From Bryobacteraceae bacterium (GTDB taxonomy: Bacteria; Acidobacteriota; Terriglobia; Bryobacterales; Bryobacteraceae): DNA of 64,000 bases. Position 1 is the stretch's first letter. Every line of letters begins with the position of its first letter. Positions 9,101 to 16,138 of this stretch are shown here, piece after piece. The stretch lies in contig JARKOC010000371.1 of the NCBI GenBank assembly GCA_029975915.1, positions 124,001-188,000 on the forward strand, given 5' to 3'. The position numbers were made by a program, and so were the translations under genes. The notes below the pieces were generated by a model. The model saw nothing but the letters and a program-made list of their open reading frames with translations. It had not been told where the DNA came from and made no database searches.

Positions 9101-9441
9101 ACCTCGACGGTTTCCGCCAGTTGTCCGACTTCGACCTGGAGCGACAGCGAGACCTGCTGGTCGGTCTCAAGCTTGATGCCGCCACGGACCAGAGTCTTAA
9201 AACCATTGGCCTCGACTTTGACTTCGTACTCGGCCGAGGGCAGAGACGGGACTGTGAAGAATCCCGTGTCGTTCGTTATGGTCTGCCGGGTGAGACCGAT
9301 GGCGGTGGAGTTGACCTGAACCTTTGCGCCAGGCACTGAGGCGCCTGTAGGGTCGATCACGGTGCCTGAGACTGTGCCACGTGTCTGCCCCCATGCCGAG
9401 AGGGCTGCCACGATGGCAAGAATAGTGAGACGGAGTTTCAT
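6154..9441 (-). CDS. Oar-like TonB-dependent outer-membrane receptor with carboxypeptidase-like domain
   Basis: A 1095-residue outer-membrane transporter. After the signal peptide (residues 1-19) comes a carboxypeptidase-regulatory-like beta-sandwich (about 20-110: GTVSGTVIDPTGASVPGAKV), then the plug (about 115-230, with GLQINGQRKDMNFISVDGV) and a long beta-barrel ending in an aromatic-rich strand (RYFQFGAKLIW). This architecture is expanded in Acidobacteriota and typically imports glycans or peptides. A perfect palindrome and a consensus -35 (TTGACA, 9498-9503, minus strand) lie upstream, but I see no matching -10 at 17 nt. The divergent neighbour is a CE15 esterase, so the ligand may be a plant cell-wall oligosaccharide; this is inference. 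Confidence 0.92.
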   Translation of the reverse strand: MKLRLTILAIVAALSAWGQTRGTVSGTVIDPTGASVPGAKVQVNSTAIGLTRQTITNDTGFFTVPSLPSAEYEVKVEANGFKTLVRGGIKLETDQQVSLSLQVEVGQLAETVEVTTDAPLIETSNGEVARTVTQAQLQNFALPGRNPFYMLGIMPGVVSRYGNFMTDFRGTSYSMGGLQINGQRKDMNFISVDGVNNGRNRDGVQQNNIMGVDFVEEVKVAATRYAPEYGRSTGAQVNFTTRRGTQDFHLSAYEFYFSEAFAAQQYVVGGRPRIRYHNYGFTLGGPVYIPGKWNTEKNKLFFFVGLEARTNSGFNQKTSIIPTTLERNGDFSASALKPVDPDTKAPFPNHLIPVARISAFGKALQKVYPNPNYTGPGANFYASNSQPTESNDLIYRLDYNIKPNWSLSFRALPGQQDFISFFDNTGNNIPLFQAYRDRRGNNYVATLNTVVNATTINELSYGYSDYREDFRMIGDGIKRATYGFTFPEVFAGNRLDRIPNVSINGFTGISGGGHPSYARTPTFILRENFSKIIGSHTLKAGFYMEWMRMNELNQAVDNGAFTFTSSASNPRNSGHPWANALLGNFDSYSEVSAPVQTIYQSYDREFYIQDSWRMNRRLTMEYGMRWAFIAPWGARDNNLVAFMAKYWDPAKAPQVAANGSIVPGTGDYYNGLVLPGSGWPDSAKGRVLQYDDATFKAMFKGLPKGFNPVRKTNFQPRLSFAYDVFGNGKLAIRAGAGVFHGVTGIAYSGWYLGARAPLIQQTAISNGLADNPSSGIPNTTQFPIAANSLPEEYKMPTMYNYSFGIQTLLPYKTQLDVSYVGNSGRHLSLSRPINFLTPQQQSQYVGQDTRRYLPYRGLGGITMVEPSATSSYNSMQMAVRRRTGDFTYSFSYTLGKIIGYGNEGIAGGMQDPLNIRADRSELEESRRHYAVIMHTYELPWYRKQQGFLGRVLGGWSVTGVWTLTSGRLFSPGLTSVSGGVATRPNVVGEWYLEPDKRSLFRYFNTAAFARPASWTFGNAGKWIIRGPGSIDLSAFALKEIRVLENMKVQLRIESFNAMNHMNLGGFNTTLGNSAFGQINDVGSPRYFQFGAKLIW

Positions 9442-9514
9442 TTTGCTGACCTCACGACTGAAAATCGTAACACGCCAACACTCAAACGGGAATAACTTGT
9501 CAATGATCGAGAAG

Positions 9515-9528
9515 CTATCTTAAGATAG
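9515..9528. promoter_or_regulatory. Perfect 14-bp palindrome, candidate shared operator
   Basis: CTATCTTAAGATAG is its own reverse complement. It lies in the 150-nt gap between the divergent TonB receptor and CE15 esterase genes, just upstream of a consensus TTGACA on the minus strand (9498-9503). Its size and symmetry fit the half-site spacing of a dimeric repressor or activator. The cognate regulator is not in the window. Confidence 0.4.
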
Positions 9529-9570
9529 TAAACCCAAATTGGTGATCAGGCAAGGTGCCGGGCCTGGATG

Positions 9571-9576
9571 TAGAAT
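9571..9576 (+). promoter_or_regulatory. -10 element of the CE15 esterase gene
   Basis: TAGAAT preceded by TG, 15 nt before the ATG at 9592, with GGAG in between as a short ribosome-binding site. The implied leader is only about 8 nt. Confidence 0.4.
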
Positions 9577-9591
9577 GGCGGCGGAGACGCT

Positions 9592-10842
9592 ATGCGAACC
9601 ATATTGTTGGCATCCCTCATAACTGTGGCTGCCGTTGCGCAGCCAGCGGGGACGAACTATGACGAGTCCAAAGTCCCGGCATACACTCTGCCGGCGCTGC
9701 TCAAGATGGAATCAGGACAGCCTGTCCGTGATTCCAAGACATGGCTGCAGAAGCGCCGGCCGGAGATTTTCAGAGTGCTCGAGAATCAGATGTTCGGAAA
9801 GTCACCAGCGCGTCCGGAGAAGATGACATTCGAGCTGTTGTCAGTGGAGAAGGGCGCTCTGGGAGGCAAAGCCGTCCGGAAGGAGATTTCGATCAACACG
9901 TCTGGCAAGCGGCTGGGTCTGTTGTTGTACCTGCCGGCTGCGGCGAAAGGGCCGGTTCCGGTCTTCCTGGGACTGAATTTCGGCGGCAACCATGCTGTGT
10001 CGGCTGAGCCGGGCATCAAACTGGCTACCGTATGGAGCAGGGACGGCAAGACGCCGCCCGCCATTGCGCCTGAATCGAGCCGCGGATCGGTCAAATCGCG
10101 TTGGTCGATCGACAAGATTCTCGAGGCCGGCTACGGTCTGGCGACCATGTACTACTGCGATATCGAGCCCGACTTCAACGGCGGCTTGCCGCACAGTGTC
10201 CGGCACTTCTATTTGAAGGACGGCCAGACGGGGTTCGCGCCGGATGAGTGGGGCGCGATCGGCGCCTGGGCGTGGGGCCTGAGCCGGGCGATGGATTATC
10301 TGGAGACCGACAAGGCCGTAGATGCGAAGAAGGTGGCGGTGATGGGCCATTCGCGGCTGGGCAAGACGGCGCTGTGGGCTGGCGCGGCTGACCAGAGGTT
10401 CGCCATCGTGATTTCCAACGATTCAGGCGAGGGCGGCGCGGCCATCAGCCGGAGGATGTTCGGGGAGAATGTCAGGAACCTGAACACGAGCTTCCCGCAC
10501 TGGTTCGCGGGCAACTACAAACAGTACAACGAGCGCGTGGCCGATATGCCGTTTGACGCGCACTTCCTGATTGCGCTGATCGCGCCGCGGCCGGTGTACA
10601 TTTGCAGCGCTGAAGAAGACAAATGGGCCGACCCGAAGGGCGAGTTCCTCGCCGGGGTGGCGGCCAGTCCGGTCTGGCGGCTGTTCGGGAAGAAAGGCAT
10701 TGAGACAGACCAGATGCCGGGCATCCACCAGCCAGTGGGTGACGCCGTGGGCTATCACGTCCGTGCGGGCAAGCACGACGTGACAGACTACGACTGGGAG
10801 CAGTGGATCAAGTTTGCCGACCGTCACTTCGGGCGGCGGTAA
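9592..10842 (+). CDS. CE15 glucuronoyl esterase / acetylxylan esterase-like hydrolase
   Basis: Exported alpha/beta hydrolase of 416 residues that should split ester links between glucuronoxylan and lignin. The signal peptide covers about residues 1-16. The CE15 nucleophile motif is GHSRLGKTA with Ser254. An acidic residue lies in SNDSGEGGAA (Glu280) and a C-terminal His in GKHDVTDYD (His395), giving a plausible Ser-Glu-His triad. The WAWGLSRAMDYLETD and ADQRF stretches are typical of bacterial members, often labelled acetylxylan esterase. It diverges from a TonB receptor, so the two may form a small glycan-use locus. Its last 35 nt overlap the 3' end of the antiporter gene on the other strand. 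Confidence 0.85.
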   Translation: MRTILLASLITVAAVAQPAGTNYDESKVPAYTLPALLKMESGQPVRDSKTWLQKRRPEIFRVLENQMFGKSPARPEKMTFELLSVEKGALGGKAVRKEISINTSGKRLGLLLYLPAAAKGPVPVFLGLNFGGNHAVSAEPGIKLATVWSRDGKTPPAIAPESSRGSVKSRWSIDKILEAGYGLATMYYCDIEPDFNGGLPHSVRHFYLKDGQTGFAPDEWGAIGAWAWGLSRAMDYLETDKAVDAKKVAVMGHSRLGKTALWAGAADQRFAIVISNDSGEGGAAISRRMFGENVRNLNTSFPHWFAGNYKQYNERVADMPFDAHFLIALIAPRPVYICSAEEDKWADPKGEFLAGVAASPVWRLFGKKGIETDQMPGIHQPVGDAVGYHVRAGKHDVTDYDWEQWIKFADRHFGRR

Positions 10843-12433
10843 ACCGGAACAGTTGAAGGGCCAATTTGGAGAGATTTCGTCCCACCGTCCGCTCTTCGTC
10901 CACGACAGTCGTAGCGCCGGCGGCGAGCAGAGCCGCAGCGGAGCGGCTGTGGCGGGAACGGACGATGACCGGGATGTCCGGCCTCATCGAACGAACTGAG
11001 TTGACAATGGCGGCAGCGGCGGCGGGATCCGGGACCGTGATCACCACGCCCTTGGCGTCCGCGACGCCTGCTTCAGTGAGGATCTCAGGCTGCGAGGCGT
11101 CGCCGTAGTGGACATGTTTTGAGGCGGCTCGGGGGTTGAGGTCAATGACGTGAGGTTCGAATCCGTGCGCGTTGAGTGTATGGACGACCTCTTCACCGGC
11201 GGGGCCGAAACCGGCAACGAGGATCGTGTTGCGGCCAGAGGACCTGGGCCTCTCCGGATCTGGTTTCATAGCAAAGAAACCCGACAGCTTCGGAGCGAGA
11301 CCGAAGAGGTAGGGCGTGAGCAACATCGTCAGTACCGAGGCTGAAACCATCAGGCTCGCACTCTGGTTTGGGAGCAGCCTGGACTGCTGGGCCAGGGTGA
11401 GCATGACAAAGCTGAACTCGCCGATTTGGGAGACTACGACTGCGCTGCGGACAGCCACGGCTGCGGACAGCCCCGCGGCTCTGAGGGCTAGTGTCGCCGC
11501 GGCTGTTTTGATGAAAAGGATCGACGCCGCGAGGAGGATGATCAATCCAACGTCCTGGAGCCTGGGAGGGGTAGCCAACAAACCGATTGAGACGAAGAAG
11601 ACGGTGACGAAGACTGCGCGGAGCGGAATGATGTCGGCGCGGATCTGGTGAGCGTAGGGCAGTTCTCCCAGCAACGCGCCTCCAAGGAATGCGCCGAGGG
11701 CCGGCGACAGGCCCAGCGCGTGCGCCCACCAGGTACAGCCGAGACAGGTGCCGATCGACAACACGACCGGAGCTTCGCGAAGCAGCTGCGGCGACGACCC
11801 CTTCACGAGCCAGGGCAGAGCATTCCGGAGAACCACATAGAGCACGGCTCCGAAGGCCAGGGCCTTGGCGAGCGCGATGAGAACAGCCAGTGCGCCGGCG
11901 GTTCCGGCTTTACCTCCAGCCATGGTCTGCATCACGATGAGCAGCGGCGCAATCGCAAGGTCCTGCATGAGGAGCACGCCAGTAGCTGCCCTGCCGTAAG
12001 GGGAATCGCTTTCGCCACGGGCGGCGATGATTCGCAGAACGATCGCCGTCGAACTCATGGAGAAGGCCAACCCCATGGTCAAGGCGCCGACGTAGGATAG
12101 TCCGAGCAAGGCTCCCAGCGGCTGGGCAAACAAGACGGTCAGCGCGATTTGCAGGCCGCCACCCAGCAGCGCGATACGTCCCATGGCGCGCAGCTTGGTC
12201 AGGGAGAATTCCAGGCCGATGGTGAATAGCAGCAGGGATACGCCGATCTCGGCGAGTCCCATCACCAGGTCCACGCTGCGGACGAGTCCTAGGATGCCAG
12301 GGCCTAGGGCGAGACCAGCCAGCAGATGGCCGACGATCGCATCCTGTTTGAGCCGTTGAGCGACGAGTCCCATTGCGAACGCGGCGGCCAGGAGGCCTAC
12401 GAGTTCGATGAGAATGTCCCAAAAAACCTGCAT
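10808..12433 (-). CDS. CPA2 monovalent cation/proton antiporter with TrkA-N domain (KefB type)
   Basis: Inner-membrane antiporter of 541 residues: about twelve helices over residues 1-390 of the Na+/H+ exchanger fold, then a TrkA-N Rossmann domain (about 403-520) beginning TILVAGFGPAGEEVVHTL. The membrane part has the family GHLLAGLALGPGILG and LLFTIGLEFS motifs. It should exchange K+ or Na+ for protons under control of a nucleotide bound to the TrkA-N domain. A related antiporter gene lies immediately upstream on the same strand, 76 nt away. The C-terminus overlaps the CE15 gene convergently by 35 nt. Ion specificity cannot be read from the sequence. Confidence 0.9.
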   Translation of the reverse strand: MQVFWDILIELVGLLAAAFAMGLVAQRLKQDAIVGHLLAGLALGPGILGLVRSVDLVMGLAEIGVSLLLFTIGLEFSLTKLRAMGRIALLGGGLQIALTVLFAQPLGALLGLSYVGALTMGLAFSMSSTAIVLRIIAARGESDSPYGRAATGVLLMQDLAIAPLLIVMQTMAGGKAGTAGALAVLIALAKALAFGAVLYVVLRNALPWLVKGSSPQLLREAPVVLSIGTCLGCTWWAHALGLSPALGAFLGGALLGELPYAHQIRADIIPLRAVFVTVFFVSIGLLATPPRLQDVGLIILLAASILFIKTAAATLALRAAGLSAAVAVRSAVVVSQIGEFSFVMLTLAQQSRLLPNQSASLMVSASVLTMLLTPYLFGLAPKLSGFFAMKPDPERPRSSGRNTILVAGFGPAGEEVVHTLNAHGFEPHVIDLNPRAASKHVHYGDASQPEILTEAGVADAKGVVITVPDPAAAAAIVNSVRSMRPDIPVIVRSRHSRSAAALLAAGATTVVDEERTVGRNLSKLALQLFRFTAARSDGRQT

Positions 12434-12509
12434 GAGGAAAGCATCGCACGGTCTAAGTGGATTGGCGCAGTTTTGGCTTGAAGATGAGGTTCACTGCTGC
12501 AAGCCGTGT

Positions 12510-14249
12510 CTAAACCGGTGCGCTCTGGATGCCGTTTCTGATGCGCTGGCGGGCTTCGTCAAGTTGGTCAGGCGTCGCGCCGAGTTTCAACAAGATGCTC
12601 CCGGCGATTGCCACCGCAACCTCACCTTCACCCGAGAAGACCGCTGATGCCCCTGCGTATCTTAGCGCTTCCGCTTCACGCAGAAAGCCGGCACGCGCGA
12701 CGACGTGGATATCCGGATTGATCTCCCGCGCAGCCCTCACCGCTTCAGTGGCGCCAGACGTCCCCGAAGCGCTCAGGATCAGACTCGAAGCCGATTTGAT
12801 CCCGGCCTGTTCGAGAATCTCGTGCTTGTTGGCGTCGCCATAGACGGTCTTGATCCCCTCCGAGCGCATGCGCCGGATGGTATCCAGATTCATCTCGATG
12901 ACGGTGGGCTCGATGCCGTGCTGACGCAGGATGCGGGCGACCAACTCGCCGATCGGGCCGTAGCCGACAATCACGGCCCGGTGAGAGGGAAGGCTCTCCT
13001 CAGCATCCGCGGCCTGACTTGCACTCTCCGCCGCGGCCCTCCGGTTCAGGAGACGCCACAGGAACCGATGGCGCTCGACAAGGCGGTCAAGAGGACCGAC
13101 AAGCCGGTAGATCAGCGGATTCAACATGATGGAGATGATCGCCACGGCAATGATCGGGTTCATGGCGCTTTGCGGCAAGGCGCCAAGCTTGAGCCCGAGC
13201 GCAGCAAGCAAGAAGGAGAATTCGCCGATCTGGGCCAGGACAAGGGCAACACCGAGTCCGATGCGGAAGCTATAGCCCAGGATCGCCACGATTAAAATGG
13301 CGGCTAATGGTTTACCGAGCAAGACTATTGCGAGCGTGGCGGCGATCAGAATGGGTGATTCAAACGCCTGGAAGGGATCAAACAGCATCCCCACCGAGAG
13401 GAAGAACATCACCGCGAAGGCATCCCGCATGGGCAGCGCCTCAGACCCTGCACGTGCGCTGAACTCGGATTGCCCGACAACCATGCCTGCAAGAAAAGCT
13501 CCGAGGGCCATGGATACGTCGAAGAAGTAGGACGAACCGACGGCTATGCCCAGCGCGATGGCCAAGACACTGAGTGTGAACAACTCGCGCGAGCGGGTCG
13601 CGGTCACCTGTTTAAGGAGCTTGGGAATCACCCATCCACCGGCGAACAACGTGAACAAAATAAAAACGGAAAGCTTGAGGGTAGCAATGCCGATGGCCGC
13701 CGGCAGGCTGTATCCGGACTTCTCGCCGGTGGCGGAAAACAGGACCGGCAGCAGGACGAGAACGAAGACCGTAAAGATGTCTTCCATCACAAGCCAGCCA
13801 ACGGCAATGCGCCCGGTCGGGCTGACGAGTTGGCCGTTGTCGGAGAGTACCCTGACCAGGACAACCGTGCTGGCGACCGACAGCGCCATGCCGAATACGA
13901 TGCCTTGATTCCAACTCCAGCCCAGCGCGTGGAAAACCACCGCACTGAGTGCCGTTGCCACTGTGCTCTGAACCAGGGCGCCGGCGATGGCGATTTTCCT
14001 GACTGCCATGAGATCTTTCAGATGGAAGTGGAGACCTACGCCGAACATAAGGAGGATTACACCCACTTCGGCCAACTGTTCGGCCATGGCGCGGTTGGCG
14101 ACAAAACCCGGCGTGTGAGGACCGACCAGGATACCCGCGAGCAGGTAACCGACGATCGGCGACCAACCGAGGCGGTGCGTGAGGTAACCCAGACCCAGCG
14201 CCCCGATGAAGCCACCGGCAAGGGTCGTAATGAGGTCGAGGTTATGCAT
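12510..14249 (-). CDS. CPA2 cation/proton antiporter with TrkA-N domain (YbaL-like)
   Basis: 579-residue membrane antiporter, longer than and distinct from its downstream neighbour. The Na+/H+ exchanger membrane domain spans about 1-385 (GYLLAGILVGPHTPGFV, LLMFGVGLHFHLKDL), followed by a Lys/Arg-rich linker and a TrkA-N domain starting AVIVGYGPIGELVARIL. The FGVGLHF segment is typical of the YbaL/RosB branch. The ATG at 14249 matches the family N-terminus; the frame is open to 14339 but the extra 30 residues have no membrane or signal character. With the second antiporter it probably supports pH or osmotic homeostasis. Confidence 0.88.
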   Translation of the reverse strand: MHNLDLITTLAGGFIGALGLGYLTHRLGWSPIVGYLLAGILVGPHTPGFVANRAMAEQLAEVGVILLMFGVGLHFHLKDLMAVRKIAIAGALVQSTVATALSAVVFHALGWSWNQGIVFGMALSVASTVVLVRVLSDNGQLVSPTGRIAVGWLVMEDIFTVFVLVLLPVLFSATGEKSGYSLPAAIGIATLKLSVFILFTLFAGGWVIPKLLKQVTATRSRELFTLSVLAIALGIAVGSSYFFDVSMALGAFLAGMVVGQSEFSARAGSEALPMRDAFAVMFFLSVGMLFDPFQAFESPILIAATLAIVLLGKPLAAILIVAILGYSFRIGLGVALVLAQIGEFSFLLAALGLKLGALPQSAMNPIIAVAIISIMLNPLIYRLVGPLDRLVERHRFLWRLLNRRAAAESASQAADAEESLPSHRAVIVGYGPIGELVARILRQHGIEPTVIEMNLDTIRRMRSEGIKTVYGDANKHEILEQAGIKSASSLILSASGTSGATEAVRAAREINPDIHVVARAGFLREAEALRYAGASAVFSGEGEVAVAIAGSILLKLGATPDQLDEARQRIRNGIQSAPV

Positions 14250-14463
14250 CTTAGATTCTCGCCGGTTGCCGGGACACGAGGAGCCCCACAGGGTGGCGCG
14301 ACTGCCACGCAGAGGCAGGGAAAGAAGATTGCCTTGCAAGGGACAGATGGGGCGCCGGTCGTAAAAGATGGATCGCCATTTCCAGCAACAACCGGAAGGA
14401 ATAGGATCGCATATCAGGCGCGCCAGTTGAACCTAAGGATGGTCCGCACGCCGCACAAGTGAA

Positions 14464-14505
14464 GGCCCGGAGGGCGACGAGAAGCCTTCCGGGCCCGTTT
14501 TTTTG
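14464..14505 (+). terminator. Strong rho-independent hairpin on the plus strand without an obvious gene
   Basis: A 12-bp stem (14464-14475 with 14484-14495, one G-T wobble) closes an 8-nt loop and is followed by CG and a run of seven T. This is an excellent plus-strand terminator, but no plus-strand gene precedes it. On the minus strand, where the M28 gene ends at 14518, the hairpin lacks a T tract. It may end an unannotated plus-strand RNA or antisense transcript, or block read-through. Confidence 0.6.
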
Positions 14506-14517
14506 ATTGGTCGCCTT

Positions 14518-16089
14518 CTAGAAACTCATCGGACCGCGGCCTGCCGGGCGGGGCTCCGGCTTGGGCTTGCGCGGAATCTTTTGATCCCGGTTGGCCGTGT
14601 GGTAGACCAGCGAACTGAGAATAGTGGACATCTGGATCATGTCGCCGCGTTGGATGCGGTCGTAGACATCCATGTTCGAATGATGCGTTCGTGTGGAGTA
14701 TTCAAGAGGGTCCTGGATGAACTGGAAGCCCGGAATCCCCACGGCGTCGAAAGACTGGTGATCGGTGCCCGATGTGTTCTTAATGGTGACTGTGGCGGCG
14801 CCCATGTCCTTGAAAGGAGCAAGCAGGGCCTCGAAGACGGGTCTGGCTGCTTCGTTGCCTTGGAGGTAGATGCCGCGGATCTTGCCGCCGCCGTTGTCTA
14901 TGTTGTAGTAGGCAGAGACCTTTTCCCATTCACTGGTGGTCTTCATCGTCGTGGGATCGGCGAAATGTTCCTTCACATAGGCGCGCGAGCCGAGCAGTCC
15001 TTGCTCTTCACCGCTCCAGAGCGCGATGCGGACTGTGCGGTCCAGCGGGAGCTTGAGTTTGGTGAGGACGCGGATCACCTCCATCATGACGGCTGAGCCG
15101 CTGGCATTGTCGGTGGCTCCGGTTCCGCCGTGCCATGAATCGAGGTGACCGCCGATGATGACGACTTCATCCTTGTGCTTGCCCGTGCCTGGGATGTCGG
15201 CGACGACGTTGAACGAATCGTCGTTGGTGTCGCCAATCAAGTTGCGGACTTCGACTTCGAGCTTCACCGGGATCTTTTTGTCGAGGAGGCGGTAGATGCG
15301 GTTGTAGTGCTCGGGCGTAATGGCGATGGTTGGCGGCGCGAGCGGCATGGATGGGTCGCGGTTGCCGGCTGACGAGGCGGCGATGGTGCCACCGTCGTTG
15401 CGATAGCCGTGCTGGATCAGCACAGCCGGAGCTTCCTCGGCCCAGAAGGCCGCGATCTTCTTGCGTAGCGCCATCTGTTGCATGAAATTGCCAGGACCGC
15501 CGGGGCGGCCCGGTCCGAACATGCGGGGGGTCATATCGGGAGCCTCGGCGATTTCGGCCAGTTGCGCATCCGTGTAACGTGAGCTGAGAGGCTTGTCCTG
15601 CATCGTGATTTCGCGGGGTGCAACCGAGAGCACGATCTTGCCCTTCAGTTGCCCTTTGAATTTCGCAAGGTCAGCTTCCGTCTGGATGACGGCGATCACC
15701 GCCTCGCCCGTCACGACGCCTTCGGTCGACTTCGACCACGCCAGCGGGAATCCGATCAGCGGCTGATAACTCGGCTCGATCATGTGGGCGGCGAAGCGTT
15801 CGTTCTGCCAGGCACGGCCGAACGGCCCCCACTTCTCGAGCCGGGCGTTCTTCAGGCCCCAGTCCTGGAGCTGTTTCACCACCCATTCGGCGGCCTTCTT
15901 GTAGTTCGGAGATCCCGTCAGGCGCTGTCCGTGAACTTCGGTGAGTTGGAACAGATGGTCCATCACCTGGGAGTTTTGGATTGCCTCCTGCTTGATCTTG
16001 TAGATCGTGTCGAGATCGACACGGTCTTGTGCGGCGGCGGCCAAAGTCAGGGCCGCAGCGCACGATAGGAGTCTAAGAGCTTGTTTCAT
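14518..16089 (-). CDS. Secreted M28 family zinc aminopeptidase
   Basis: A 523-residue exported peptidase (signal peptide about 1-20). The M28 co-catalytic zinc site is complete: GGHLDSWHGGTGATDNASG supplies His and bridging Asp, SGEEQGLLGS supplies the catalytic Glu and a ligand Glu, NIDNGGG an Asp ligand and GTDHQSFDAVGIPG the last His. An insertion in the middle (about 130-240) corresponds to the protease-associated domain. It should release N-terminal residues from peptides in the periplasm or outside. It is 49 nt downstream of the ThuA gene on the same strand and may be cotranscribed with the sugar cluster. Confidence 0.9.
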   Translation of the reverse strand: MKQALRLLSCAAALTLAAAAQDRVDLDTIYKIKQEAIQNSQVMDHLFQLTEVHGQRLTGSPNYKKAAEWVVKQLQDWGLKNARLEKWGPFGRAWQNERFAAHMIEPSYQPLIGFPLAWSKSTEGVVTGEAVIAVIQTEADLAKFKGQLKGKIVLSVAPREITMQDKPLSSRYTDAQLAEIAEAPDMTPRMFGPGRPGGPGNFMQQMALRKKIAAFWAEEAPAVLIQHGYRNDGGTIAASSAGNRDPSMPLAPPTIAITPEHYNRIYRLLDKKIPVKLEVEVRNLIGDTNDDSFNVVADIPGTGKHKDEVVIIGGHLDSWHGGTGATDNASGSAVMMEVIRVLTKLKLPLDRTVRIALWSGEEQGLLGSRAYVKEHFADPTTMKTTSEWEKVSAYYNIDNGGGKIRGIYLQGNEAARPVFEALLAPFKDMGAATVTIKNTSGTDHQSFDAVGIPGFQFIQDPLEYSTRTHHSNMDVYDRIQRGDMIQMSTILSSLVYHTANRDQKIPRKPKPEPRPAGRGPMSF

Positions 16090-16138
16090 ATGTGAATTAC
16101 CAAACGAAGTTGTTTAGGCGAACCAAACCCTCCCGGAG

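Noticed and set aside
6640..9339. Two long plus-strand frames (514 and 380 codons) opposite the TonB receptor.
   Set aside because: They are shadows of a GC-rich gene; they have a Val/Gly/Asp-biased composition and no recognisable domain, while the minus-strand frame is a complete Oar-like receptor.
13470..14462. Plus-strand 330-codon frame ending just before the orphan terminator.
   Set aside because: Nearly all of it is antisense to the YbaL-like antiporter and has a hydrophilic, biased composition. I considered it as the gene served by the terminator but see no supporting start site or motif.
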